Positions 17,376 to 26,317 of a stretch of DNA of 64,000 bases are shown here, piece after piece. The stretch is taken from NCBI RefSeq assembly GCF_014852005.1, contig NZ_JACVAU010000001.1:1386001-1450000 (forward strand), in the 5' to 3' direction. The position numbers were made by a program, and so were the translations under genes. Positions within the stretch are counted from its first letter, which is position 1, and every line of letters begins with the position of its first letter. Source of the stretch: Pseudoxanthomonas sp. PXM03 (lineage in GTDB: Bacteria > Pseudomonadota > Gammaproteobacteria > Xanthomonadales > Xanthomonadaceae). The notes under the pieces were generated by a model that was not told the DNA's origin, made no database searches, and saw nothing but the letters and a program-made list of their open reading frames with translations.

Positions 17376-18404
17376 GTGCTACCTAACGCTCACACCGACG
17401 AGCCCTCGCCGCGCGGCGCCATCCCCGCTTCCTGGCAGGACGTACTGACTGACGATGCATTGGAGATTCTTCAGTACGCAGCAGACGCCGTAGCCGCTGG
17501 TGTTTCTGCTGCGCTGGTGACTCTGGTGGAAGTGCGCGGCGGAGCCGCCCGTCAGCCTGGCGCCCAAATGGTGGTCCTGGCTGATGGCCGTTACTGCGGT
17601 TTCGTATCGGGCGGCTGTGTGGAGGCGGCAGCGGCACATGAAGCATCTGAGGCCATTGCCTCTGGACGGGACCGCGTCGTTCGATTTGGCGAGGGCTCCG
17701 ATTATTTCGACATCGTGCTGCCCTGCGGAGGCGGCATCACGCTGGCCATCCACGTTATCCGAAGCGGCGCCCCCCTTCAGCACACGCTGGAGCGACTCTA
17801 TCGACGGCAGTCGGCAGGCCTTGCCTACGATCAGTCCCACTCATCGATCGCTTGTATCCCATGCCCCGCGTTTATCGGCTGGGCAGGCGACCAGTTCCAT
17901 CTCGCCTTCGTCCCCAGACCCAGGTTAGTGATTTTCGGCGGATCGATCGAAGCCTCATCTGCCGCCTCGCTGGCGCACGCTGCGGGTTACGAGGTGGCCT
18001 TGGCGAGTCACGCAGGACCTATGCCCAAGATCGATGAGTTCACCGCCATCGCGCTGCTGTTTCATGACCTAGACCGTGAGATGAGACCTTTGCAGGCTGC
18101 CTTGGACGCAGCACCCTTCTACATCGGCGCCTTGGGGAGCACGCGGACTCACGAGCGCAGGGCACATGCGCTGCTCGGGCTGGGTTACCGGGCCGAGGAC
18201 GTTGCGAGAGTCAAGGCGCCGATCGGCATCTTCCCCAAGGCGCGGGATGCGAGCTCGCTGGCGCTCTCCGTCCTGGCGGACATTGCCTTGGCTTGGCAGG
18301 CACGCGTCCGCGGAGGAGTCGGCGGTGAGCTGCGCGAGGATCATGTGCTGGTGACTGCGCAGCCCGGCGTAGTAGCCAATAGGCACACGAATATGGAGGC
18401 GTGA
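17376..18404 (+). CDS. XdhC/CoxI-family molybdenum-cofactor insertion protein (PaoD-like)
   Basis: About 342 residues. The N-terminal XdhC domain has the family wording RYCGFVSGGCVEAAAA and a CGGG motif; the C-terminal part is a Rossmann domain. Proteins of this family bind molybdenum cofactor, promote its terminal sulfuration or cytosine-dinucleotide form, and load it into xanthine-oxidase-type enzymes. The adjacent paoABC genes supply the client. GTG at 17376 is chosen since AAGGAA lies 11 bp before it; an in-frame GTG at 17331 is the longer option. Confidence 0.85.
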   Translation: MLPNAHTDEPSPRGAIPASWQDVLTDDALEILQYAADAVAAGVSAALVTLVEVRGGAARQPGAQMVVLADGRYCGFVSGGCVEAAAAHEASEAIASGRDRVVRFGEGSDYFDIVLPCGGGITLAIHVIRSGAPLQHTLERLYRRQSAGLAYDQSHSSIACIPCPAFIGWAGDQFHLAFVPRPRLVIFGGSIEASSAASLAHAAGYEVALASHAGPMPKIDEFTAIALLFHDLDREMRPLQAALDAAPFYIGALGSTRTHERRAHALLGLGYRAEDVARVKAPIGIFPKARDASSLALSVLADIALAWQARVRGGVGGELREDHVLVTAQPGVVANRHTNMEA

Positions 18405-18616
18405 GTGGGCCTGCCAACTTTGATAGCAGGCATCATTCAGGACCTTCCTGTGAATAGGCGGGGCATTTCGTCCATCGTCCGCCTCCCTGCTTCATCCGAG
18501 GGAGGCGCTTCGTCGCAGATCCCGCACCCTCCATCGCAAGCCTGATTGATTAGCCCAGCTTATGGGGGCTAGTTTCGAACGGATATGCACTTTTAACTGG
18601 GAATTGGTTAAGGTTC

Positions 18617-18654
18617 GGATTGGTCTCTGCACGTGCTTTACTCGCGACCAATCC
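18617..18654. promoter_or_regulatory. Inverted repeat upstream of paoABC
   Basis: GGATTGGTC (18617-18625) and GACCAATCC (18646-18654) are perfect 9-bp inverted copies 20 bp apart, ending 54 bp before the paoA start. The stretch 18405-18708 has no gene, so this is the likely regulatory region of the oxidase operon. Confidence 0.45.
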
Positions 18655-18708
18655 ATCCTGGGCCAGCCACATCGCCGACGCTTAGCGCGTTCCAGAGAGG
18701 ACACTGTC

Positions 18709-19527
18709 ATGCCGCACACGCCCCCGAACGAACCCGTCGAGTTGAACGAAGACGAGGCGGCCCTTCTCAAAGAAATGCCAACGCTGGACGGGATAGGCCA
18801 GTCGCGACGCGAGTTCATGGTCACCTCCGCCGTAGGCGGTATTGGCTTGTTCGCCGCCAACCTGCTTGCGCAGGAATCCGCATTGGCGCACATGCCGTTG
18901 GCCGCTGGCGCAGCTACTGCGCCGATAAGAGCCCAGAACGTCGTCAAGGTAAGCCTGACCATCAACGGCAAACCGCAATCGCTTGAACTGGACTCCCGCG
19001 TGGTGCTGCTCGACGCCCTGCGTGAGCGATTGGGAATGACCGGCACCAAGAAAGGCTGCGACCAGGGCCAGTGTGGGGCGTGCACCGTGCTCATCGACGG
19101 CGAGCGCGCCCTGGCCTGTTTGACGCTGGCCGCCACGCTGGAGGGTCGCAAGGTCACCACGATCGAGGGGCTGGCTGAAGACGATCAGCTGCACCCCATG
19201 CAGGCAGCCTTCATCAAGCACGATGCCTTCCAGTGCGGCTATTGCACCCCGGGCCAGATCTGCTCGGCCGTCGGCGTGTTGAGCGAAGCCCGTCGCGGCC
19301 ACGTCAGCCATGTCACCGCTGATGTGGGTGCTGGCACGACGTCATTGAGCAATGACGAGATTCGCGAGCGGATGAGCGGCAATATCTGCCGGTGCGGTGC
19401 CTATCCCGGCATCGTGGCGGCTGTCCAGGAAGCGCATTCGGGACGTCAGAGCGCCCAGACCTGGCAGTTCGCGACCGAAACCCAGCTGGCTGCGGTACGC
19501 AAGGAGACGGGCCATGAGACCGTTTGA
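18709..19527 (+). CDS. paoA: Aldehyde oxidoreductase, 2Fe-2S subunit PaoA
   Basis: 272 residues. A Tat signal (SRREF at 32-36 and hydrophobic segment to about 60) exports the folded complex. Two [2Fe-2S] sets are visible: GCDQGQCGACTVL with a later C, and QCGYCTPGQIC with NICRCGAY. This is the small subunit that passes electrons from molybdenum to FAD. The start at 18709 follows AGAGGA and gives the Tat motif its normal position; a frame opening at 18562 is an artefact. It overlaps paoB by 14 bp. Confidence 0.92.
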   Translation: MPHTPPNEPVELNEDEAALLKEMPTLDGIGQSRREFMVTSAVGGIGLFAANLLAQESALAHMPLAAGAATAPIRAQNVVKVSLTINGKPQSLELDSRVVLLDALRERLGMTGTKKGCDQGQCGACTVLIDGERALACLTLAATLEGRKVTTIEGLAEDDQLHPMQAAFIKHDAFQCGYCTPGQICSAVGVLSEARRGHVSHVTADVGAGTTSLSNDEIRERMSGNICRCGAYPGIVAAVQEAHSGRQSAQTWQFATETQLAAVRKETGHETV

Positions 19528-20506
19528 GTACGTCCGCGCCGAGAACGCGGGTGCCGGGGTGGACGCTGTCGTCGGCGTGCCCGGGGCGAAATTTCTGGCC
19601 GGCGGCACCAATCTGGTCGACCTGATGAAGGAGGACGTGGAGCGGCCCACCCGCTTGGTGGACATCTCCCACCTGCCGCTGCACAAGATCGAGCGCTCCC
19701 GAGCGGGCCTGTCGCTGGGGGCCTTGGCCACCAATACGCAGACGGCCAACCATCCGCTGATCCGGGAGAACTATCCGCTGCTGACGCAGGCCATCGTCGC
19801 CGGGGCCTCCGGCCAGCTGCGCAACATGGCCACCAACGGTGGCAACCTGCTCCAGCGCACGCGCTGCAACTACTTCTACGACACCGCCATGCCGTGCAAC
19901 AAGCGCGAGCCGGGCAGTGGCTGTGGCGCGCGCGAAGGCCTGAACAAGATCCACGCGATCCTGGGCTGGAGCGAGGGGTGCGTAGCGACCTATCCCGGCG
20001 ACATGGCCAATGCGCTCTACGCCTTGGATGCGAGTGTGCGTGTCCGTGGTGCCGGCGGGAAAGAACGCTTGATTCCCATTGGCGAGTTCCATCGCCTGCC
20101 AGGCGAAGAGCCGCACAGGGACACTGTGCTGGGGCATGGCGATCTGATCGTGGCCATCCAGTTGCCGGTGGCCTCGGCCGAGTTTGCCCGCCATTCGTAT
20201 TACCTGAAGGTCCGCGACCGCAGTTCCTACGCGTTCGCCCTGGTGGCCGTGGCTGCTGCACTCCGCATGGAGAACGGCGCCATCAAGGATGCACGACTGG
20301 TCTTGGGTAGCGTGGCGCATAAGCCATGGCGCAGCGCCGAGGCCGAGGCGGCATTGAAGGGCCAGCGACTTGGTGAGGCAGTGTTCCAGCAGGCCGCCCA
20401 GGCGGCGCTGCAGCAGGCGCGGCCCCTGGCACATAACGCCTACAAGGTCGAACTGGCTCAACGCTCCATCGTGCGCGCCCTGACGCGTGCGGCGCACCTG
20501 GCTTAA
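19514..20506 (+). CDS. paoB: Aldehyde oxidoreductase, FAD subunit PaoB
   Basis: 330 residues. The FAD-binding motif FLAGGTNLVDLM and GASGQLRNMATNGGNLLQ are typical of the CO-dehydrogenase flavoprotein fold. A cysteine-rich insertion (RCNYFYDTAMPCNKREPGSG then C) corresponds to the extra [4Fe-4S] cluster known in PaoB. It has no signal peptide and should travel with PaoA by the Tat route. Start placed inside the end of paoA. Confidence 0.92.
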   Translation: MRPFEYVRAENAGAGVDAVVGVPGAKFLAGGTNLVDLMKEDVERPTRLVDISHLPLHKIERSRAGLSLGALATNTQTANHPLIRENYPLLTQAIVAGASGQLRNMATNGGNLLQRTRCNYFYDTAMPCNKREPGSGCGAREGLNKIHAILGWSEGCVATYPGDMANALYALDASVRVRGAGGKERLIPIGEFHRLPGEEPHRDTVLGHGDLIVAIQLPVASAEFARHSYYLKVRDRSSYAFALVAVAAALRMENGAIKDARLVLGSVAHKPWRSAEAEAALKGQRLGEAVFQQAAQAALQQARPLAHNAYKVELAQRSIVRALTRAAHLA

Positions 20507-20517
20507 GGAGAACCACC

Positions 20518-22704
20518 ATGGCTCGCTACCTGGGCAAGGAAACAACACGCGTAGACGGGATCGCCAAGGTCACCGGCAAGGCCAAGTACGCCGCCGAGTT
20601 CCAGATCCCCCACCTGACGTACGGCTTCATCGTCCTGAGCACCATCGCCAAGGGGCGGATCACCCAGATCGACACCAGTGCGGCCGAAGCCTCTGCCGGC
20701 GTGATCAAGGTCTTTACCCACCTCAATGCCGGCAAGCTGGGCAAGCCGCGGGCGGCCGATGCGTCGCCCACATGGGCCTGGCCCCTGCAATCGGATCAGA
20801 TTTTCTTCAACGGTCAACCGATCGCCCTCGTTGTGGCGGAGACCTACGAACAAGCGCGTCATGCCGCGCGGCTGGTGCAGGTGAGCTATCAGGCGCAGCC
20901 GCATGAGACTAACGTGGTGGCGGTGCTGGGCCGTGCCAAACCGGCCCCACAGGAAGCGCCGCCGCGGGGCAATCCGCAGGCCGCCATGCAGGCCGCTTCG
21001 GTCAAGGTCCAGTCCGAGTACCGCATTCCGATCGAGCACCACAATCCGATGGAGCCGCATGCCGCCATCGCATTCTGGGAAGGCGATCAACTGACGATCT
21101 TCGACAAGACCCAGAACGTCTACGGCGTACAGCAGCATTTGTCGCAGGGCCTCGGGGTGCCGACCGGCAATATCCGCGTGGTGTCTCCCTTCGTGGGCGG
21201 TGCCTTTGGCGCCTCGCTCAAGCCCAACTACTATCCTTCGCTGACCGCCATGGCCGCGCGCGAGCTCAAGCGGCCGGTCAAGGTGGTCTTCACGCGCGCG
21301 CAGATGTTCACCGGGCACGGGTACCGCCCCGAGACAATCCAGAAGGTGGCACTGGGCGCAGCACCTGACGGCAAGCTGCAGGCCATCATCCATGAGGCGT
21401 TCCACAACACCTCTTCCTTCGAGTCCTTCTCGGACAACACCACGGGCTTTCTCAAGCAGGTCTATGCCTGCCCCAATTTGCACGCGCCTCTGAAGATCGC
21501 CGCCACAGACTTGGCCACGCCCACGTGGATGCGGGCTCCCGGAGCGGTGAGCGGCATGTTCGCCTTGGAAAGCGCGATGGATGAGCTGGCCTACGCGCTG
21601 AAGATCGATCCCCTGGAGCTGCGCCTGATCAACTATGCCGAGGTGGATCCAGAGAGTGGCAAGCCATTCTCTAGCAAGGCGTTGCGCGAGTGCTACCGGC
21701 TGGGCGCCGAAAAGTTCGGCTGGAGCAAGCGCAATCCCGAGCCACGCTCGATGCGCGATGGCAACCTGCTGGTCGGTTGGGGTATGGCCTCCAGCGTGTG
21801 GGGCGCCATGCAGATGCCGGCCAGTGCGCGGGTGACATACCGTGCAGATGGCACCGCCAGCGTCGCCAGTGCGACCAGTGATATCGGGCCCGGCACCTAT
21901 ACGGTCATGACCATGATCGCCGCCGAGTTCCTGGGCTTGGCGCTGGAGAAGGTGAAGTTCGAGCTAGGTGATACCGACCAGCCGCGCGCGCCTGCGCAAG
22001 GCGGCTCCTGGACCACGTCCAGTGTCGGGTCCGCAGTACGCGGAGCTGCCTTGACGATCACCGAGAAGCTGCTGAGCCTGGCCAACCAGGACGCGGGTTC
22101 GCCGTTGCGAGGTACTTCGATCGATGAGGTGGAGATGTTCGAGAACCGCTTGCGCCTGAAGAGCGACGCAGCACGTTCGGTCGACATCGCCGCGATCATG
22201 CAGCGCGCTGGAACGCAGGAGCTGACCGAGGTCTACGACTCCAAGCCTTCACCCGAGCGCGAGAAGTACGCATCGCTCGCCCACGGCGCCCAGTTCGTCG
22301 AGGTCAAGGTCGATCCCGAACTGGGGACCGTCCGCGTCAGTCGCGTCATCGAGATCACCGCCTGCGGCAAGATCCTCAACCCCTTGGCCTCGCATAGCCA
22401 GGAGATCGGCGGCGTCGTCTGGGGTATCGGCATGGCACTGGAAGAAGCCACCGAGATCGACCACCGCTACGGCCGCATCATGAACGCCAGTCTGCAGCAC
22501 TACCACGTGCCGGTGAATGCCGACATCCACGCCATCGAGACGATCTTTGTCGAGGAAGATGACACCATCGTCAACCCGCTTGGCGTCAAGGGCATGGGAG
22601 AGCTGGGAATGGTCGGCATTCCGGCTGCTATTGCCAATGCGGTGTACCACGCCACAGGCAAACGCATTCGTGATTTGCCCATCACGCCTGACAAACTGGT
22701 CTAG
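20518..22704 (+). CDS. paoC: Aldehyde oxidoreductase, molybdopterin subunit PaoC
   Basis: 728 residues, close to E. coli PaoC. It belongs to the xanthine oxidase family: GGAFGASLKPNYYP contacts the cofactor and the catalytic glutamate is E695 in KGMGELGM. It oxidises aromatic and other aldehydes to acids in the periplasm. Strong Shine-Dalgarno (AAGGAG), 11 bp after paoB. Needs the XdhC-like protein encoded upstream for cofactor loading. Confidence 0.93.
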   Translation: MARYLGKETTRVDGIAKVTGKAKYAAEFQIPHLTYGFIVLSTIAKGRITQIDTSAAEASAGVIKVFTHLNAGKLGKPRAADASPTWAWPLQSDQIFFNGQPIALVVAETYEQARHAARLVQVSYQAQPHETNVVAVLGRAKPAPQEAPPRGNPQAAMQAASVKVQSEYRIPIEHHNPMEPHAAIAFWEGDQLTIFDKTQNVYGVQQHLSQGLGVPTGNIRVVSPFVGGAFGASLKPNYYPSLTAMAARELKRPVKVVFTRAQMFTGHGYRPETIQKVALGAAPDGKLQAIIHEAFHNTSSFESFSDNTTGFLKQVYACPNLHAPLKIAATDLATPTWMRAPGAVSGMFALESAMDELAYALKIDPLELRLINYAEVDPESGKPFSSKALRECYRLGAEKFGWSKRNPEPRSMRDGNLLVGWGMASSVWGAMQMPASARVTYRADGTASVASATSDIGPGTYTVMTMIAAEFLGLALEKVKFELGDTDQPRAPAQGGSWTTSSVGSAVRGAALTITEKLLSLANQDAGSPLRGTSIDEVEMFENRLRLKSDAARSVDIAAIMQRAGTQELTEVYDSKPSPEREKYASLAHGAQFVEVKVDPELGTVRVSRVIEITACGKILNPLASHSQEIGGVVWGIGMALEEATEIDHRYGRIMNASLQHYHVPVNADIHAIETIFVEEDDTIVNPLGVKGMGELGMVGIPAAIANAVYHATGKRIRDLPITPDKLV

Positions 22705-22782
22705 CCAGCCCGCAACTCGCTTGTAGCCGAGCTCAGGTGCAGGGGGCGATCAGTCGCTGCATCAAACGGGTAATTACATCAT

Positions 22783-22806
22783 GTACGCTTCGGGTCGGAA
22801 GCGGAC
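22783..22806. repeat. Short hairpin repeat, intact copy
   Basis: GTACGCTTC / GAAGCGGAC (one mismatch) around a 6-base loop, followed by ATCG as in the copy at 10525-10548. It lies between convergent paoC and the uncharacterised gene at 22846, so it may be a bidirectional terminator. Confidence 0.6.
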
Positions 22807-22845
22807 ATCGGCGCGCCTGAGGGGCGGAATCACCGACTCGACACC

Positions 22846-23901
22846 TCAGGCTAGCCCTTCATCTGCAGCCATCAAATCCAATGCATGATCAGACGGGATC
22901 TTTTCACGCCTGCCAGAAAACAAGACACCGAGAGCCCACTTTTGGCTTGCTCGCCTGAAGCCGACCCTCCGTCGTGCCGCCTCACTTGTTTGCTCAGGCT
23001 GGTTAACGAGCCTCAACTTCGGGGCCAAGGCGAACCCGAAATCAAAGCCGTAGCCGTTGACGAGAACTTTCCTCAACTGCTTGGTAGATGCCGGCTTGTC
23101 GCTGAGCGTTCCTAGCTGCTTGAGTGATGAATGAATTACGCGAAGCATCTTCATCTGCAAGATCAGCTCCCCAAAGTTTGGGGCCAATTGAACTTCTTCT
23201 GTCGCAGCCAATGGGAATATCTTCATTACGAAGAACCCGAGCAATTCTTCAGCAATCGATACTTCGCCCATTTCAGCGCAAGCCATGAGAAGCAGCGAAT
23301 GCACAGAGTGACCCACCGCGAACGCCCTCTCGCGGTCTTGCGCTTCAAATGCTTCGCGTAGTAGTACGACAGCGGCGGCGAGACTTTGCAAGTCGGCCTG
23401 ACCTTCTAGCCGCATCAGCGGCATCTTGGGTGCGCGTCGGCGAACGTATCTACCCGCAGCCAAAGGTCCGGGCTCGTAGATTGCTTGAACAACACCCGGT
23501 CGTAGCCCACGAAGAAGGATGTCGCCTCGTTGCTGTAGTGGTTGGCTGACGTCGAACGCATCCCAGAACGCAGCCAAGAGAATTTGCTCGGAACCAGGGA
23601 CGAGGGCACTGGTTTGCTTGAGAGTTGCGAGCCCTGGCGCATGCAAGCCGGCAGCGTACTTGGCCCACAGGTTGTGATGCTGGGGCGGGTTTTTGTCGAT
23701 CCGTAGCGTGTAGGTCTCGGGGCGCACCAGCTTGCCGAGCGCGTAAGCCGAGGGTGCGCCTGTTCGTCGTCGCAGTTCCTCAAACCAAGCACCGATCTTC
23801 AGCACTCCCAGTGCCTCAGCGACTGCCTTCGCGTCGGCCGATTCGAGCAAGCGCAGTAGCACTTTTTGCCGAGATCTGTTGTATTTCCTTATATTATTCA
23901 A
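22846..23901 (-). CDS. Uncharacterised accessory protein
   Basis: About 351 residues with no domain I can name. The N-terminal third (WFEELRRRTGAPSAYALGKL, later HHNLWAKYAAGLHAP and a PGSEQILLAAFWDAF stretch) looks like a helical domain seen in island-borne proteins of Xanthomonadaceae; the rest is helical with a basic C-terminus. Codon use and GC are lower than in the core. The start is uncertain: TTG 23901 gives the full frame without a clear ribosome site, GTG 23862 is another choice. It is divergent from the small gene at 23987. Confidence 0.6.
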   Translation of the reverse strand: MNNIRKYNRSRQKVLLRLLESADAKAVAEALGVLKIGAWFEELRRRTGAPSAYALGKLVRPETYTLRIDKNPPQHHNLWAKYAAGLHAPGLATLKQTSALVPGSEQILLAAFWDAFDVSQPLQQRGDILLRGLRPGVVQAIYEPGPLAAGRYVRRRAPKMPLMRLEGQADLQSLAAAVVLLREAFEAQDRERAFAVGHSVHSLLLMACAEMGEVSIAEELLGFFVMKIFPLAATEEVQLAPNFGELILQMKMLRVIHSSLKQLGTLSDKPASTKQLRKVLVNGYGFDFGFALAPKLRLVNQPEQTSEAARRRVGFRRASQKWALGVLFSGRREKIPSDHALDLMAADEGLA

Positions 23902-23986
23902 TCAGTTATGCCGTCACTGTAGAGTAACGCTTTGCCGCGCGCGCTCAGCGTATCTCAATCTGAATAGCGCAGCTACGCTTGCGTCC

Positions 23987-24307
23987 ATGACAGAGCGTGA
24001 CTTGGGATCGTCTCGGGCCCGGAGCCCTGAAACGGAAATCGATGGTTTGGCTGGGTCCTTGGAGCAGGACCTGCTGAAGCGCTATGGGCCAATGATTGGC
24101 CAAGATGACTTGCGCCAGGCACTCGGTTACGCCTCCCTGGCAGCGTTTCGCCAAGCCTACTGCCGAGGGCAGGTGCCTGTTCCCGTGTTCGCCATCTCAC
24201 ATCGGCGGGGCAAATACGCGCTAGTCAAAGACTTAGCCCTCTGGCTGGCGTCATTGCGCCCAGCCGTAGGGGATGCAGACCGCCCTACGGAGGAGAAACA
24301 GCCATGA
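23987..24307 (+). CDS. Small AlpA/excisionase-like DNA-binding candidate
   Basis: 106 residues from ATG 23987. The segment YGPMIGQDDLRQALGYASLA with a following AFRQAYCRGQVPVPVF resembles a winged-helix/excisionase-type motif found in small proteins of mobile islands. A longer frame from 23879 lacks support. It is divergent from the uncharacterised gene, sharing an AT-rich promoter region, and precedes a 45-bp hairpin. Function unknown; regulator or excision factor are options. Confidence 0.55.
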   Translation: MTERDLGSSRARSPETEIDGLAGSLEQDLLKRYGPMIGQDDLRQALGYASLAAFRQAYCRGQVPVPVFAISHRRGKYALVKDLALWLASLRPAVGDADRPTEEKQP

Positions 24308-24343
24308 CCTAGCGATGACTAAGGAAAAACCGGGAGCCAAATG

Positions 24344-24388
24344 CACGAAAACCTAGGGGCCCTGCCAGGGGCGACCTAGGTCTTCGTG
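24344..24388. repeat. 45-bp near-perfect hairpin with nested palindrome
   Basis: Arms CACGAAAACCTAGG (24344-24357) and CCTAGGTCTTCGTG (24375-24388) pair with one mismatch. The interior contains a further perfect palindrome CCCTG-C-CAGGG (24360-24370). It lies between the small DNA-binding-like gene and the transposase gene. It could be a terminator without T-run, an attachment or recombination site, or a protein-binding cruciform. Confidence 0.6.
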
Positions 24389-24567
24389 GGATGCAGATCT
24401 GCGAGGGCCTGCACGCCCATTATGCATTTCCGCCCGATGAGCGCAACTACCCCAGCCAAAGATTTTTGGGGTGGAGCGGCATCGTGCGCCCGGCCGCTGG
24501 CCTTGAGCCAGCTTTGGCCCGCTGCCGGTTGGCGGCGGGGACAGGAACTCGCTGTCCGGGCGTAAAC

Positions 24568-25683
24568 ATGGCAAAGAAAAAGAACCACCTGCAATCGAAG
24601 GAGGCCCACAACTATGCTGGCCTCTGTTTGGATATGACTGAGTACGAGGCTGAGGCGCTATTCGCCCAAGTGCGATGGGGAAGCACCACGGAACAGGGCT
24701 GCCCAGGTACCGACTGCGGATCCTTTAGAAGCCACTACCGCTTGCAAGCGAAACGTCGTTGGCGCTGTGTTGACTGCGGCCATGAGTTTAGCGCCACCAG
24801 CCGTACCGCTTTTCATGGACGCAAGCTGTCATATCGCCGACTGCTTGGCTTGCTGGTGTTCTTCGAGTGTGGCGCTAAGGGTCAATCTATCGCCGAGGCC
24901 TCGCGTATGTTCGGAGTTCAGATCAAGACAATGCTCGCGAACATGGGAAAAATTCGCGAAACCTTGATCAATAAGATGGACCTGACGCCCTTGTCGGGGT
25001 TGATACACATGGATGGTATCCACCTGGGAGGCAAACCGCGCAAATCCAATCACCGCGGCAAAATGACTAGCGAAGTCATGAAGGCCAAGCTCACGAAAGG
25101 AAAGCGCGCAAAGCACTTCATGTCGCGCAAGAACCTGGAGAGGCGTAAGAACCGACGTGTCGTGCTCTCCCTCTGCCTGGCGGGTGAAGCCGGGGAAGGC
25201 TCCATACGCACGATGGCGTTTGTAACTCATTCCGAGAACGAACAGAATGTGATGACATTGGCCAGTCATTTCGTGGCACCGCACTCGATGATCTGGTCGG
25301 ATGAGAACGCTGCATATGGCGGTCTGCAGGGGACGACGATAGAGCACTACGCGGTCCCTCACGCCTTGATGTTCTGCACTTCCGATGGCGTCAACAACAA
25401 CCTAGCTGAAGCTTGGAACAGCCGTATCCGGCGTTACGAGTATGGCGTGGGGCATGGATTCCGCCCCAAGTACATGCAGGACTACGTCTGCGAAATGGTC
25501 TGGCGAGAGAACAACCGACGCCAATGTCAGAAGACAAAGATCCAAGATCTGCTTAAGGGCATGATGGGGTCGCCTCCGTCGCGCTGGTGGAAAGGTTATT
25601 TCCAAGGTAACCATCGTGATGGCGAGCTTACCTTGGAGTACTTCTTGCAGCGGGCTGCCAAGGCAGCTCAGAGTGCGGCCTAG
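24568..25683 (+). CDS. IS1595-family (ISXO2-like) transposase
   Basis: 371 residues. An N-terminal zinc ribbon (CPGTDCGS...CVDCGHEF) and helix-turn-helix precede the DDE-type domain: D149 in MDGIHLGG, D245 in WSDENAAYGG and the NNNLAEAWNSRIRRYEYGVG block typical of this family. The start is ATG 24568; the longer upstream frame is not family-like. It is convergent with the next gene (4-bp stop overlap). No clear terminal inverted repeats or target duplication were found, so it may be a degraded or domesticated copy. The frame is intact. Confidence 0.85.
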   Translation: MAKKKNHLQSKEAHNYAGLCLDMTEYEAEALFAQVRWGSTTEQGCPGTDCGSFRSHYRLQAKRRWRCVDCGHEFSATSRTAFHGRKLSYRRLLGLLVFFECGAKGQSIAEASRMFGVQIKTMLANMGKIRETLINKMDLTPLSGLIHMDGIHLGGKPRKSNHRGKMTSEVMKAKLTKGKRAKHFMSRKNLERRKNRRVVLSLCLAGEAGEGSIRTMAFVTHSENEQNVMTLASHFVAPHSMIWSDENAAYGGLQGTTIEHYAVPHALMFCTSDGVNNNLAEAWNSRIRRYEYGVGHGFRPKYMQDYVCEMVWRENNRRQCQKTKIQDLLKGMMGSPPSRWWKGYFQGNHRDGELTLEYFLQRAAKAAQSAA

Positions 25684-26177
25684 TCCGTAGACTTAACCAA
25701 GCGCCACAGCGTGTGACCCCGATGGTCTGCGCTGGCCTTGCGCTCGATCATTCCTTTAATGACTAGTGCTCGCATCCTCTTGCGGAAGGTGCGCCGAACC
25801 TTCTCGTACATTTCGTGGTCGATGTTGTCGTAGGTGTAACCGGTGGCGTGCTGAACCACAGCGCCGGTTGAAAGCCATCCATCAGTCGACTTTAGTGCGG
25901 AGAAAATAAGCCTCGACAGGTCGCCATGCTTATAAAGAGGCTTGTCGACGTGAGGCTGCACGCCTTCGATATCGTTCGGATCGACCTTGATGTCGTGCAG
26001 GCCTAATGCCCGTTCGATGGCTTGCAGATTGCGCTTGGCTTCATCAACACGCTCCCTCTGCTCAGCCGCTTGCCTGTCCAATTCGGTCGATTGGCGCCGA
26101 AGTAATTCCAGCTCACCCTGTAACCGGGAGTGCTTAACAATCAACCATTTGAGAGATGAAGGAGTGCGCCATGTCAT
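25680..26177 (-). CDS. Coiled-coil / winged-helix protein of unknown function
   Basis: 165 residues. Residues ~15-60 form a heptad-rich charged coiled coil (LQGELELLRRQSTELDRQAA). The C-terminal half resembles a winged helix (YKHGDLSRLIFSALKSTDGW, later VRRTFRKRMRALVIKGMIER). Similar small proteins occur in islands and near IS elements. The ATG falls inside the loop of a perfect 9-bp inverted repeat and lacks a Shine-Dalgarno, suggesting autoregulation. It converges on the transposase gene. Confidence 0.6.
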   Translation of the reverse strand: MTWRTPSSLKWLIVKHSRLQGELELLRRQSTELDRQAAEQRERVDEAKRNLQAIERALGLHDIKVDPNDIEGVQPHVDKPLYKHGDLSRLIFSALKSTDGWLSTGAVVQHATGYTYDNIDHEMYEKVRRTFRKRMRALVIKGMIERKASADHRGHTLWRLVKSTD

Positions 26178-26187
26178 AGGCGCACTC
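26162..26187. promoter_or_regulatory. Perfect inverted repeat enclosing a start codon
   Basis: GAGTGCGCC / GGCGCACTC (9 bp each, exact) with an 8-base loop that contains the start codon (26175-26177) of the coiled-coil gene. In mRNA this would hide the start; in DNA it could be the binding site of the gene's own winged-helix product. Another hairpin (TGCCCCG/CGGGGCA) follows at 26197-26218. Confidence 0.6.
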
Positions 26188-26246
26188 TAGAGATCGTGCC
26201 CCGGACTTACACGGGGCATTTGCTACTTCTAAGCGACCCCAACAGG

Positions 26247-26271
26247 AAAGGCCCCGCATCGCGGGGCCTTT
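26247..26271. terminator. Strong intrinsic terminator
   Basis: AAAGGCCCCGC, loop ATC, GCGGGGCCTTT followed by TCTTT: an 11-bp perfect stem with a T-rich tail. It marks the right boundary of the accessory insert and would stop transcripts entering it. Confidence 0.85.
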
Positions 26272-26317
26272 TCTTTGCTTCTGCCGGGACCCGCATCCTG
26301 CGGTGTGCGCCGGGCGG

